Shown here one piece after another: positions 46,556-56,026 of a DNA stretch of 64,000 nt. The DNA lies in assembly GCF_048751585.1 (NCBI RefSeq), contig NZ_JAZHOB010000011.1:105393-169392 (forward strand), in the 5' to 3' direction. The DNA comes from G025836975 sp048751585. Lineage in GTDB: Bacteria; Pseudomonadota; Gammaproteobacteria; Burkholderiales; Burkholderiaceae_B. Under the pieces are notes generated by a model. The model saw only the letters and a program-made list of their open reading frames with translations. It was not told where the DNA came from and searched no databases. Position 1 is the stretch's first letter. Each line of letters starts with the position of its first letter. Position numbers and translations under genes: made by a program.

Positions 46556-46887
46556 AGAAACGCATAATTGAAGGCATCGAAGTCCAGGCGGGTTCAGGCA
46601 ATGTCTTCGCCGACCTGAACCTTCCTGATGCCGATAAACTGAAAATCAAGTCAGGACTAACCATTGAGATTATCAAGGCCATCCGCGAGCTCGGGCTTAC
46701 ACAAGCCGCCGCGGCGGACCGCATGGGCTTGACGCAGCCCAAAGTATCATGCTTGCTGCGCGGTGAATTTTCTAATTTTTCAGAACGGAAATTGATGGAT
46801 TGCCTCAATCGCCTGGGCTATGACATTGAAATTCGTGTGTGCGAAACCTCGGAACCGATAGGGCATTTGATGTTGACCCACGCTTAA
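46552..46887 (+). CDS. HigA/XRE-family antitoxin
   Basis: The 111-residue protein has an XRE-type helix-turn-helix (AIRELGLTQAAAADRMGLTQPKVSCLLRGEF, about residues 42-72). It should neutralise the upstream toxin and repress the operon. The start overlaps the toxin stop by 4 bp. The pair lies between rne and an autotransporter gene, outside any recognised conserved operon, which suggests acquisition. Confidence 0.9.
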   Translation: MKKRIIEGIEVQAGSGNVFADLNLPDADKLKIKSGLTIEIIKAIRELGLTQAAAADRMGLTQPKVSCLLRGEFSNFSERKLMDCLNRLGYDIEIRVCETSEPIGHLMLTHA

Positions 46888-47010
46888 ACTGGACGCCCGC
46901 ATGAAGGGCCAATGTACGTGCCTGCGATCATTTATATTGTATCTAAACAATTAAAACGTTATATTTATTTACATATATATGTAGGATAGCCTTACTCGGG
47001 GGAGACACAA

Positions 47011-49461
47011 ATAGCTATCAAGCAAATCTGCATCGGTGCCCTGCTGCCTGCGTTATTCCATAGCGGCGGAGCGCTGGCAGCGGCATGCGGTCCCACGCCC
47101 GACCCCTACACTAAAACCGGCACTGAAACCTGCAGCATCGAGCCCGGCAGCAGTTTTACCGCGGTCACCGTCGAGAACGGCGGCCTGTTGCTATCACATG
47201 GCTCGGCTACCAGCGGCATTCTTAGTATTGCAGCCGATGTAGGCGCTAGCGGGACAATGACGATAAGCGGGCCGGGCACAAAATGGAGCGCGGACGCCGT
47301 AGTGCTTGGCGACCATTTTCCTATCTCGGGCAATCCTACCGGAATCAATTCCCTGGTTATCGAGAAGGGCGGCGCCATGGAAGCCCGCATCTTGGTAGCC
47401 GGAGGACAGACCGGCAGCAACCATGTGCTGGTAACAGGGCAAAATTCCGTATTGACGCTCCAGGAATCCGGCACCGCCATCTCCATAGGAAGCGCTGCCG
47501 CCGGCAGCCTGACTATTTCCGATAACGCCCGGGTCGTCTCGGCTGGCCAGATGGAAATAGGTGAATTTGGCGCATTGAACATAGGCGCCGCGCCGGGTTC
47601 GGCGCCTGCCGCCCCGGGAACACTGTCCGCAACAGGCATATCATTTACCGGGGCCGCGCCTACCGGCAGCATCAATTTCAATCACACCAGCAGCAATTAT
47701 GTGTTCGACGCCAATATTGCGACTATTGATGGTGTTGGCGCAATCAATCAATGGGCGGGCGGCACCGTCCTTACCGGCTTGCATGCCATCGATGGTCCTA
47801 CCAACATTCGCGGCGGGCGCCTGAGCGTGGACGGTTTTCTTCTTTCGAACTCACCCACTTCCGTTTACGGCGGATACTTGATCGTCAATGGCATCCTCGA
47901 TTCCGATCCGCTCACTGTCTACAACGGCGGCACTCTAGGAGGGATAGGCGAGGTACCGCCGTCTCTGATCAAATCCGGCGGCACCCTGGCCCCCGGCAAT
48001 CCCATGGGTGTCCTGACCGTATGCTGCAAACTCGAGTTCGAGCCCGGTTCATTCTTCAAGGTCGACATCGACCCAGCCAGCGGCGCGTCCGACTCCGCAT
48101 ATGTGGTCGGTGATGCATACCTGGGCGGAACGGTCATCCCTGTTCTTCCGGGCACCGTCCTTCCTTCCACCCTTCAGCGCTACACCATCCTGCAGGCGGA
48201 CGACAGCATCAACGGCCGCTTCGATGGAGTGGACTTTCCCTACACATTCCTGGATGCCTCGCTGGAATATGACTACACGGACAAACTGGTTTTCCTGGAC
48301 ATCCAACGCAACAGTCTGCGCTTTGCCGATGCCGCCTTCACCGGCAACCAGCGCAATGTGGCCAATGCCCTGGAAAGCATGCCCAGCGGGAATCCCGCCT
48401 ACCAGGCGGCCCTGCTTCAGCGCAAGGGCCAGGCACCCGAATTCTTCAATGCGCTCTCGGGCGAGATCCACGCCAGCACCCCGGCCATGTTGTTCAACAC
48501 CAGCCAACACATCAGCAAACTGCCTTTCGCTTATCTGCGCAACAACCTGAATGCCGGCATGATGCCGGGCGCGCCGACGGCTTCGGCCGGAACGGGTATC
48601 CCCCGGGCCGCCATGCCGCAATCGGCCGCCCTGCCCTTATGGGCCGATGTGGTGACTAGTCGGCAGCGCCTTGGCGGCAACGACAACGCCGCGGCCTCCA
48701 CCGCGACCAGCCATGGCTTGTTCCTTGGCGGCGATACATCCATCGGCGCCGGCTGGCGCCTGGGCGCCGCCCTGGGCTATATGCATAGCCGCAACAAGGT
48801 GGAAGATCGCAGCTCCAGCGCCAAGGTGGACAGCGCCAGCGTGGCGCTTTACGCGGGCCGAAGCCTGGCTGTCGATCACGGAAAAATAAATCTGCTGCTC
48901 GGCGCCGCCTATACCCGGCATGGTGTGAGCAGCATCCGGGTACTTGCGCTGGAAAGCGGACAACAGACGCTGAAGGCTGATTATGCGGCGACCGCCGCGC
49001 AGCTCTTCGCGGAACTGGGCTACGCCACACCCCTGGGGCGCGGCACCATAGAACCCTTCCTCAACCTGGCGGGTTCGCAACTGCGCATGCCGGCGTTTTC
49101 CGAATCGGGCGGCTGGGCCGCCTTGCACAGCGACAGGTCGCGCAACACCATTGCCAGCACCACACTAGGGGTTCGCGGGAATATACCTTTCGAATTGGGG
49201 AGTGCCACGGCAAGCGTGGATGCGAGCCTTGCATGGCGCCACGCATATGGAGATGTCACTCCGCAAGCGACCATGGCCTTCAGTGAAGACAACCGCTTTA
49301 CCGTGAACGGCACGCCCATTGCACGCGATGCGGCCTTGCTGGGATTGGGCCTGAGCTTGCAAGTGGGCCGCCGCGCCCTGCTGTCCCTGTCTTATGCAGG
49401 GGAATTCGGACGCGGCGCCACGGAGCATGGCGGCAAGCTCAGCATGAACTGGGCGTTCTGA
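47011..49461 (+). CDS. Type Va autotransporter with apparent ATA start
   Basis: The frame encodes a signal peptide (AIKQICIGALLPALFHSGGALAAA), a passenger of about 510 residues rich in short beta strands (repeats such as GSLTISDNARVVSAG and GGRLSVDGFLL), and an autotransporter barrel from about residue 541 (LPLWADV) to the terminal phenylalanine. A GGGGGAG ribosome binding site sits 6 nt before an ATA codon at 47011; a stop at 46987 lies upstream and no ATG, GTG or TTG precedes 47188 in frame. Starting at the TTG at 47188 would remove the signal peptide. So initiation at ATA, a start-codon mutation or a sequencing error must be considered. A CC pair (VCCKLEF) is unusual in a secreted passenger. 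The gene meets accD tail to tail with no gap. Confidence 0.8.
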   Translation: MAIKQICIGALLPALFHSGGALAAACGPTPDPYTKTGTETCSIEPGSSFTAVTVENGGLLLSHGSATSGILSIAADVGASGTMTISGPGTKWSADAVVLGDHFPISGNPTGINSLVIEKGGAMEARILVAGGQTGSNHVLVTGQNSVLTLQESGTAISIGSAAAGSLTISDNARVVSAGQMEIGEFGALNIGAAPGSAPAAPGTLSATGISFTGAAPTGSINFNHTSSNYVFDANIATIDGVGAINQWAGGTVLTGLHAIDGPTNIRGGRLSVDGFLLSNSPTSVYGGYLIVNGILDSDPLTVYNGGTLGGIGEVPPSLIKSGGTLAPGNPMGVLTVCCKLEFEPGSFFKVDIDPASGASDSAYVVGDAYLGGTVIPVLPGTVLPSTLQRYTILQADDSINGRFDGVDFPYTFLDASLEYDYTDKLVFLDIQRNSLRFADAAFTGNQRNVANALESMPSGNPAYQAALLQRKGQAPEFFNALSGEIHASTPAMLFNTSQHISKLPFAYLRNNLNAGMMPGAPTASAGTGIPRAAMPQSAALPLWADVVTSRQRLGGNDNAAASTATSHGLFLGGDTSIGAGWRLGAALGYMHSRNKVEDRSSSAKVDSASVALYAGRSLAVDHGKINLLLGAAYTRHGVSSIRVLALESGQQTLKADYAATAAQLFAELGYATPLGRGTIEPFLNLAGSQLRMPAFSESGGWAALHSDRSRNTIASTTLGVRGNIPFELGSATASVDASLAWRHAYGDVTPQATMAFSEDNRFTVNGTPIARDAALLGLGLSLQVGRRALLSLSYAGEFGRGATEHGGKLSMNWAF

Positions 49462-50340
49462 TCAGGCCTTGGCGGCCACCACGTCCGCCGGCTGGCGGGT
49501 CAGCAAGGCCAGCAGATGGGCCAGCTCGTTGCGCATCTCGCGGCGGTCCACCACCATGTCGATGGCCCCTTTCTCGAGCAGGAACTCCGAACGCTGGAAG
49601 CCTTCGGGAAGCTTTTCCCTGACGGTCTGCTCGATGACTCGCGGCCCGGCAAAGCCGATCAGGGCCTTGGGTTCCGCGATGACGACGTCGCCCATGAAAG
49701 CAAAGCTGGCGGAAACCCCACCCATGGTCGGATCGGTAAGGATGCTGATGAATGGCAGTCCCGCCGCCGAAAGGCGGGTCAGCATGGCGTTGGTCTTGGC
49801 CATCTGCATCAGGGACAACAGGCTTTCCTGCATGCGCGCGCCGCCCGAGGCGGCAACGCAAATGAAGGGCGTCCGGTTCTTGATGGCTTCCTGCACACCG
49901 CGCGCGAAACGTTCACCGACCACGGACCCCATGGAGCCGCCCATGAATCCGAATTCGAAGCAGGCCAGCACCACGGGCACGGCCAATATGCTGCCGCTCA
50001 TGACCACCATGGCTTCGCTTTCGCCGGTCTGCTTGACCGCCTCGGCGACACGCTCGGGGTATTTGCGGCTGTCCTTGAACTTCAGCGGATCCATCGGCCG
50101 AGTGTGCTGGCCGATCTCGACGCGCCCTTCGGGATCGAGCAGCGCATCGATGCGGGCCCGGGCGCCGATGCGCATGTGATGGCTGCATTTGGGGCAGACA
50201 TTGAGCGTGGCTTTCAGATCTTCCTTATAGAGCACCGATTCGCAGGCCGGGCATTTAACCCAGATTCCTTCGGGCACGCGCCGCGAGCCGTCATTGCTGC
50301 GATTGATGCGCGGAGGCAGAATTTTTTCGAACCAGCTCAT
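49462..50340 (-). CDS. accD: Acetyl-CoA carboxylase carboxyltransferase subunit beta
   Basis: The 292-residue protein joins AccA to transfer carboxyl groups to acetyl-CoA. An N-terminal zinc finger has C30, C33, C49 and C52 (CPAC and CPKC). The carboxyltransferase core has SGGARMQE and the oxyanion-like GRIGPTM/DPTMGG-type segment TDPTMGGVSASFA. It follows trpA, the order seen in many betaproteobacteria, but folC, which often comes next, is not here. Confidence 0.97.
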   Translation of the reverse strand: MSWFEKILPPRINRSNDGSRRVPEGIWVKCPACESVLYKEDLKATLNVCPKCSHHMRIGARARIDALLDPEGRVEIGQHTRPMDPLKFKDSRKYPERVAEAVKQTGESEAMVVMSGSILAVPVVLACFEFGFMGGSMGSVVGERFARGVQEAIKNRTPFICVAASGGARMQESLLSLMQMAKTNAMLTRLSAAGLPFISILTDPTMGGVSASFAFMGDVVIAEPKALIGFAGPRVIEQTVREKLPEGFQRSEFLLEKGAIDMVVDRREMRNELAHLLALLTRQPADVVAAKA

Positions 50341-50433
50341 GTCTTATTCCTTGAATTCCCGTCTGGAGCCGGGATGTTGTTCTTTTGCCATGGGCCCGCC
50401 CGCAACGCGGCGGCGAGCCTGTTGATAAATGAA

Positions 50434-51288
50434 TCAGCCCGCATCGGGCAAGGCCTGGCGAATGCCGCCCAGCCAGCTCGCGGCGGCTTCGATGGCAAAG
50501 GCATCCGCGCCCTGCCCGCTCAAGCCTTTGCGGCCGGCTTCGGCCACCGCCTCTTCCATGGTCTCGATCAGCTTGCTGCCGATGACCACCGCATCCGCGC
50601 AGGCAGCCAGGCGCTTGGCGCTGTCGGCATCCCGGATACCGAAGCCCACCCCCACGGGTATCGACACATGGCGCCGGATGCGGGCCAGGCGCTCGGCCAC
50701 GTCGGCCGTATCGATATGGCCCGCGCCCGTGACGCCCTTGAGCGACACATAATAAACGTAGCCCCGCGCCACCTGTGCGACTTTCTTGATGCGTTCCTCG
50801 GTGGAGGTCGGAGCCAGAAGGAATATGGGATCGATCCGCGCCTGGCCCAACTGGGCGGCAAACTCCATGACTTCCTCGGGTGGATAGTCGACGACCAATA
50901 CGCCATCGACGCCGGCCTGGCCCGCCCGCTCGACGAAAGCGGCCTGGCCCATGCGTTCGATGGGGTTGGCATAGCCCATAAGCACCACCGGCGTGGCTTG
51001 ATCCCGCTGCCTGAACTCGGCGACCATCTCGAGCACCTGGGGCAAGCCCACACCGCGCTTTATGGCCCGCTCGGCGGCGCGCTGGATGACCGGGCCATCG
51101 GCCATGGGATCTGAAAACGGCACGCCCAGTTCGATCACGTCGGCGCCGGCCTGGACCAGCGCATGCATCAGCGCGGGAGTGGCGGCCCTGGAGGGATCGC
51201 CGGCGGTTATGTAGGGAACAAGCGCAGTGCGGCCGGTATTCTTGGTCTTGGCAAACGTGGCGACAAGCCGTGCGTTCGAAGCATTCAT
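50434..51288 (-). CDS. trpA: Tryptophan synthase alpha subunit
   Basis: The 284-residue TIM-barrel enzyme cleaves indole-3-glycerol phosphate. The catalytic glutamate is in DVIELGVPFSDPMADG, and the second acid (D of GVDGVLVVDYPPEE) follows. It starts 18 bp after trpB, whose product uses the indole. The C-terminal segment GVGFGIRDADSAKRLA binds the phosphate. Confidence 0.96.
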   Translation of the reverse strand: MNASNARLVATFAKTKNTGRTALVPYITAGDPSRAATPALMHALVQAGADVIELGVPFSDPMADGPVIQRAAERAIKRGVGLPQVLEMVAEFRQRDQATPVVLMGYANPIERMGQAAFVERAGQAGVDGVLVVDYPPEEVMEFAAQLGQARIDPIFLLAPTSTEERIKKVAQVARGYVYYVSLKGVTGAGHIDTADVAERLARIRRHVSIPVGVGFGIRDADSAKRLAACADAVVIGSKLIETMEEAVAEAGRKGLSGQGADAFAIEAAASWLGGIRQALPDAG

Positions 51289-51306
51289 TGTGTATAACCC
51301 AGAGTC

Positions 51307-52506
51307 TTACAGGCTGATGCCGCTGAAATCGGCAACAGTGTGCATGTCTTTATCGCCACGGCCCGACAAATTCACCAGAATGATCTTGTCCTTGGGCAGC
51401 GTGGGCGCCAGCTTGACCGCGTGGGCGATGGCATGCGAGGACTCGAGCGCCGGCATGATGCCCTCGGTGCGGCAGCAGTCGTGGAAAGCCGCCAGGGCTT
51501 CCTGGTCGTTGATTACCGCATACTGCGCCCGGCCGGAGTCCTTCAGCCAGGCATGCTCCGGGCCCACGCCAGGGTAGTCCAGGCCTGCCGATATGGAATG
51601 CGTTTCCTGAACCTGGCCGTTGTCATCCTGCATGACGTAGGTGCGGTTGCCATGCAAGACGCCAACCGCGCCGGCATTCAGCGATGCGGCATGCCGGCCC
51701 GTTTCCAGGCCTTCGCCGGCGGCTTCGACACCGATCAATTGCACGCTTTCGTCGCCGATGTACGGATGGAAAATACCCATGGCGTTCGAACCACCGCCCA
51801 CGGACGCCACAATATAGTCGGGCTGCCGGCCCGCGTCGGCGGGCATCTGCTCCAGGCATTCCTTGCCGATGACTGTCTGGAAATCGCGCACCATCATTGG
51901 GTAGGGATGCGGTCCCGCGACCGTGCCTATGATGTAGAAGGTGTTTTCCACATTGGTGACCCAATCGCGCATGGCTTCGTTCAGCGCATCCTTGAGCGTG
52001 CGTGAGCCGGATTCGACCGGCACTACCGTCGCGCCCAGCAATTTCATGCGATAGACGTTGGAGGCTTGGCGGCGGACATCTTCGCTGCCCATGTAGACCA
52101 CGCATTCAAGGCCGTAGCGGGCGGCAACCGTTGCCGTGGCCACGCCGTGCTGCCCCGCCCCGGTCTCGGCGATGATGCGCGGCTTGCCCATGCGCCTGGC
52201 CAGCAGTATCTGGCCTATGCAGTTATTGACCTTGTGCGCGCCGGTATGGTTAAGGTCTTCGCGCTTGAACCAGATTTGCGCTCCCCCCAGCTTCTCGGAC
52301 CAGCGCCGGGCATGGTAGACCGGACTGGGCCGTCCCACGAAATGCTTCAGCTCGTAGGCATACTCGGCAAGGAAGTCGGCGTCCACGCGATATTTATCGT
52401 AAGCGGCCCGCAACTCGTCCAGCGCATGCACCAGTGTTTCGGCGACAAACGAACCGCCATACTGGCCGAAATGCCCATCAAGATCGGGCAAGGTATAGGA
52501 TTTCAA
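51307..52506 (-). CDS. trpB: Tryptophan synthase beta subunit
   Basis: The 399-residue PLP enzyme condenses indole with serine. The PLP lysine lies in NHTGAHKVNN, and the glycine-rich phosphate loop is GGGSNAMG. The only family-consistent start is a TTG at 52506; an overlapping ATG-CCT-TGA mini-ORF lies just before it (52511). In many relatives trpF precedes trpB; here relA does. Confidence 0.95.
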   Translation of the reverse strand: MKSYTLPDLDGHFGQYGGSFVAETLVHALDELRAAYDKYRVDADFLAEYAYELKHFVGRPSPVYHARRWSEKLGGAQIWFKREDLNHTGAHKVNNCIGQILLARRMGKPRIIAETGAGQHGVATATVAARYGLECVVYMGSEDVRRQASNVYRMKLLGATVVPVESGSRTLKDALNEAMRDWVTNVENTFYIIGTVAGPHPYPMMVRDFQTVIGKECLEQMPADAGRQPDYIVASVGGGSNAMGIFHPYIGDESVQLIGVEAAGEGLETGRHAASLNAGAVGVLHGNRTYVMQDDNGQVQETHSISAGLDYPGVGPEHAWLKDSGRAQYAVINDQEALAAFHDCCRTEGIMPALESSHAIAHAVKLAPTLPKDKIILVNLSGRGDKDMHTVADFSGISL

Positions 52507-52615
52507 GGCATTACTCTCTGGTTAGGCAAGGTCGTTGCCGCAGCCCTTACAGGGGGGCCGATAAACAGGTAATCCTGCATTTTAACAGTGCGGCGTGGAC
52601 GCGCCAGCGGCGAGC

Positions 52616-54928
52616 TTAATGCCGGCTGGCGTTCACGCCGGCCAGCTCGTTCAGGGCGGCCAGCGCGCGGCCGATCTGCTCGCCGCTCTTCACCTCTATC
52701 GTGAAGACCATATGAGCCAACGAGCGGCGGCTATGTGTATTGATGCTGATTACATTAAGCCGCAGCTTGGCGAAGACTTCCGATAGATCCCGCAACAGGT
52801 TGGCGCGCTCTTGAGCGTGGATGCTGATGTCGATGGGGTATAGCGCATCGCCCGTATCGCCCCAATCCACATCGATGAGCCGCTCGGGGTGGCGGGCGGC
52901 CAAGGCGGCATACGATGGGCAATCGTGCCGATGAATCGACACCCCGCGACCGCGCGTGACGAAACCCACGATATCGTCGGGCGGCGCCGGCCGGCAGCAG
53001 CGCGCCAACTGGGTCATCAAGGAATCGACTCCGACCACCAGCACCCCGCTTTTGCCGGTCTTGGCCACGCTGCCCACGCCGCTGGCATATACCCTGGCCT
53101 CGGGCGCCGCACCGGACTGGTCAGGCGCCTCGGCGGCCCGGCCCTTGCCCGCGCCCAAAAGATAATCGATCTGGCGCAGGCTGAATTCTTCCTTGGCCAC
53201 CGCCACGTAAAGATCGTCCGCGCGGGCAAAATCCAGCTGTTGCGCCATTTGCTCCAGGTTGACGGCGGTCTTGCCCAGGCGCTGCAATTCTTTCTCGACC
53301 ATGGCCTGGCCCTGAGAGATTCTTTGCTGCAGCTCGATGGCATTGAACCAGGCGCGCACTTTGGCGCGCGAACGCGGACTGGCCAGAAAGCCGAGTTGCG
53401 GATTGAGCCAGTCGCGCGACGGCCCGCCGGATTTCGCGGCAATGATCTCGACCGTCTGCCCCGTGGCCAGCCGCGTCAGCAGCGGCACCATCTGCCCATC
53501 GACACGCGCCCCGCGGCAGCGGTGGCCCAGGTCGGTGTGCAAGTAATAAGCGAAATCCACGGGCGTGGCGCCGGCCGGCAGCTCGATGACCCGGGCTTGC
53601 GGCGTCATGACGTAGATGCGTTCGCCGGTATCGGCGCCCGGCGCAGTGGATTGGCCCTGGCCGCCATACGCGTCTTCTCCGCGTTGAGCGGCCTTATCTT
53701 CCTTATCGTCGTTATCGGCGGCTGTCCCCGTGTCTTTGTCCCAGGCCAGCAACTGGCGCATCCAGGCTATTTTCTGGTCATAGCTGCCGGCCGCGGCGAC
53801 CTGCCCGCCCCTGGGGCCGGCTTCCTTGTAGCGCCAATGCGCCGCCATGCCGTATTCGGCAAACTCGTGCATATCCTGGGTACGTATCTGTATTTCGAAG
53901 GTACGGCCCTGGCCGTCGGCCACCACGGTGTGCAAAGACCGGTAGCCATTGGGCTTGGGGCGCGAAATATAGTCGTCGAACTCGTCGGAAACCGGGGTCC
54001 ACAGGGAATGCGCCAGGGCCAGCGCGGCATAGCAGGCACGCTCGTCATCGACGATCACCCGCAAGGCGCGCAAGTCGAACAACTGGCTGAAGTCCAGGTT
54101 CTTGATGCGCATCTTGTTCCAGATACTGTAAATATGCTTGGGCCGCCCGGTGACCTCGGCGGGAATGCGGGCATCCTTCAATGCATCCTGCAATTGCCCA
54201 ACCATCGCCGTAATGAATGCTTCGCGTTCGACCCGTTTTTCTTCCAGCCGTCGGGCTATGGCCTTGTAGGTATCCGGCTCCAGGAAGCGGAACGCCAGAT
54301 CCTCCATTTCCCATTTGATCTGCCATATGCCCAGGCGATTGGCCAAGGGCGTGTACAGCTCCATGGTTTCGCGGGCAAAACTGACGGGGCAAGGCGTTTT
54401 GGAGCTGGCGTACCAGCGCAGCGACTGCAGGCGCGAAGCCAGCCTCATGACGACAATGCGCAAGTCGGCGGCCATGGCCAGCAGCATCTTGCGCTGCATT
54501 TCCTTCTGATCGGTGCCCGAAGCGGCGCTGTCGCTGGCTTGGCCGGCCAAATGGCCCAGACGCAACAAGGCCCGCGTACCCTGTACCAACGATACGACCT
54601 GGCTGCCGAAAGCCTTGCGCATCGGATCCTGCCGCAGGGCCGTGCCGCCCGATGAAGCATCGCCCGGCAAGACCGCCAGCAAAGCGCTGGCGCGGGTTTC
54701 GGCATCGGTGCCCAGCTCCGCCAATATGCAGGCCACGGCGGCGCTATGCCGATCCAGCGGCTCGCCCGTCGTTGCCTGCTGGCTCAGCAGCGGCTCGCGC
54801 ACCCATTGCGCCGCCAGGACCAGCAAATCCAGCCCGGCCTGATCCAGGCCATCGGCCGCGCGGGCCAGCCAGGCCGCGTCGAACGGGGGAGCAAGGGTAT
54901 CCGGTTGATCTATCGTAGGCGTGCTCAT
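52616..54928 (-). CDS. relA: GTP pyrophosphokinase RelA
   Basis: The 770-residue protein makes (p)ppGpp. The N-terminal region corresponds to the HD hydrolase but lacks the HD pair (LLAVLPGD instead of LLHDVLED), so it should not hydrolyse ppGpp. The synthetase has the RelA-type EFDD motif and GYRSLHT. A TGS domain (RVIELPAGATPVDFAYYLH) and a C-terminal ACT domain follow. These features point to the monofunctional RelA, with SpoT elsewhere. It lies 109 bp before trpB on the same strand. Confidence 0.95.
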   Translation of the reverse strand: MSTPTIDQPDTLAPPFDAAWLARAADGLDQAGLDLLVLAAQWVREPLLSQQATTGEPLDRHSAAVACILAELGTDAETRASALLAVLPGDASSGGTALRQDPMRKAFGSQVVSLVQGTRALLRLGHLAGQASDSAASGTDQKEMQRKMLLAMAADLRIVVMRLASRLQSLRWYASSKTPCPVSFARETMELYTPLANRLGIWQIKWEMEDLAFRFLEPDTYKAIARRLEEKRVEREAFITAMVGQLQDALKDARIPAEVTGRPKHIYSIWNKMRIKNLDFSQLFDLRALRVIVDDERACYAALALAHSLWTPVSDEFDDYISRPKPNGYRSLHTVVADGQGRTFEIQIRTQDMHEFAEYGMAAHWRYKEAGPRGGQVAAAGSYDQKIAWMRQLLAWDKDTGTAADNDDKEDKAAQRGEDAYGGQGQSTAPGADTGERIYVMTPQARVIELPAGATPVDFAYYLHTDLGHRCRGARVDGQMVPLLTRLATGQTVEIIAAKSGGPSRDWLNPQLGFLASPRSRAKVRAWFNAIELQQRISQGQAMVEKELQRLGKTAVNLEQMAQQLDFARADDLYVAVAKEEFSLRQIDYLLGAGKGRAAEAPDQSGAAPEARVYASGVGSVAKTGKSGVLVVGVDSLMTQLARCCRPAPPDDIVGFVTRGRGVSIHRHDCPSYAALAARHPERLIDVDWGDTGDALYPIDISIHAQERANLLRDLSEVFAKLRLNVISINTHSRRSLAHMVFTIEVKSGEQIGRALAALNELAGVNASRH

Positions 54929-55007
54929 GGGGTGACGGCGGTAAAAATGGCGGGGGACTCCAGCGGTTCTATACTAACGTGTCCCGGACGCATTGACGCA
55001 TAAAACC

Positions 55008-55526
55008 ATGATCGGTTCACCAAGGAAAAAGGCATTGCTGGTGGTGTGGCATTCCCGTACCGGCGCAGCCAGGCAAATGGCCCAGGCGGCCGAGCGCGGA
55101 GCCCGCTCAGTGGTCCGCGAACTCCAGGCGGATGATCAGCTTGATATTGTAATGAAAGGCGCGGACGAAACCGATGCCGCCGACCTATTGGCCGCCGACG
55201 GCTATCTGTTCTGCGCACCCGAGAATCTTGCGGCGCTTAGCGGAGCCATGAAGGAGTTTTTCGACCGCAATTATTACGCCGTGCTGGATCGCCTGAACGG
55301 CCGCCCTTGCGGAGTGCTGATCGCCGCCGGTTCGGACGGCAGCGCCGCCGCCCGGCAAACAGAAAGAATCTGCACAGGCTGGCGGCTCAGCCCCATTGCA
55401 CCCACGCTTATCGTCAACACCCGCGCGCAAACGCCGCAGGAGATTCTTGCGCCCAAAACCGTGCCCGAAGATCGGCTGGAAGCCTGTGCGACACTGGGCG
55501 GCACACTGGCCGCCCTGCTGCTCTGA
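55008..55526 (+). CDS. Flavodoxin/NAD(P)H-dependent oxidoreductase-like protein
   Basis: The 172-residue protein has a flavodoxin-like start (KALLVVWHSRTGAARQMAQAA) with the phosphate loop SRTGAAR and the later segment LFCAPENLAALSGAMKEFFDR, typical of flavodoxin-fold reductases. The partner and substrate are not known. The ATG at 55008 is chosen over a TTG at 54993; neither has a clear ribosome binding site. It is divergent from relA and convergent with the RidA gene. Confidence 0.8.
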   Translation: MIGSPRKKALLVVWHSRTGAARQMAQAAERGARSVVRELQADDQLDIVMKGADETDAADLLAADGYLFCAPENLAALSGAMKEFFDRNYYAVLDRLNGRPCGVLIAAGSDGSAAARQTERICTGWRLSPIAPTLIVNTRAQTPQEILAPKTVPEDRLEACATLGGTLAALLL

Positions 55527-55544
55527 AGACGCAATGCTCAAGGC

Positions 55545-55898
55545 TTAAGGCAGAGCGGCGGTCACCACGATTTCGATTTTGTAATCCGGATTGGCCAGCC
55601 TGGCTTCGATCGTGGCCCGGGGCGGCGCATTGCCTGGCGCGACCCAGGCATCCCAGGCCCTGTTCATGCCATCGAATTCCTTCATGTTGGCAACGAATAT
55701 CTGGGCCATCAGGATGCGCGACTTGTCGGTGCCGGCCGTGGCCAGCAGGCGGTCTATGGTCGCCAGAACCTGAGCGGTCTGCCCCTGGATGTCCAGCTTG
55801 CCGTCTTCGGGCACTTGTCCGGCCAGATAGGCCACGCCGTTGAAAATGGCCATATCCGACAAACGCTTCTCTACGTTGACCCGTTCCACTTCACTCAT
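55545..55898 (-). CDS. RidA family protein
   Basis: The 117-residue protein belongs to the YjgF/YER057c/UK114 group, which hydrolyses reactive enamine/imine intermediates released by PLP enzymes. The catalytic arginine is R94 in PPRATIEA. The segment EFDGMNRAWDAWV and the C-terminal YKIEIVVTAAL are typical. It may protect against products of amino acid breakdown. The start is the ATG at 55898. Confidence 0.9.
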   Translation of the reverse strand: MSEVERVNVEKRLSDMAIFNGVAYLAGQVPEDGKLDIQGQTAQVLATIDRLLATAGTDKSRILMAQIFVANMKEFDGMNRAWDAWVAPGNAPPRATIEARLANPDYKIEIVVTAALP

Positions 55899-56026
55899 TT
55901 AAACGCTCCAAAACAAGAAAAATAAAATCAAAATATTACCAACGCAGCCTGAAATTACCTATATCTTCATAGGGGAATGCATAGCCAGCAAGGGGAAGTT
56001 GCCCCGAAAGGGCTCATCAGCAAGTA

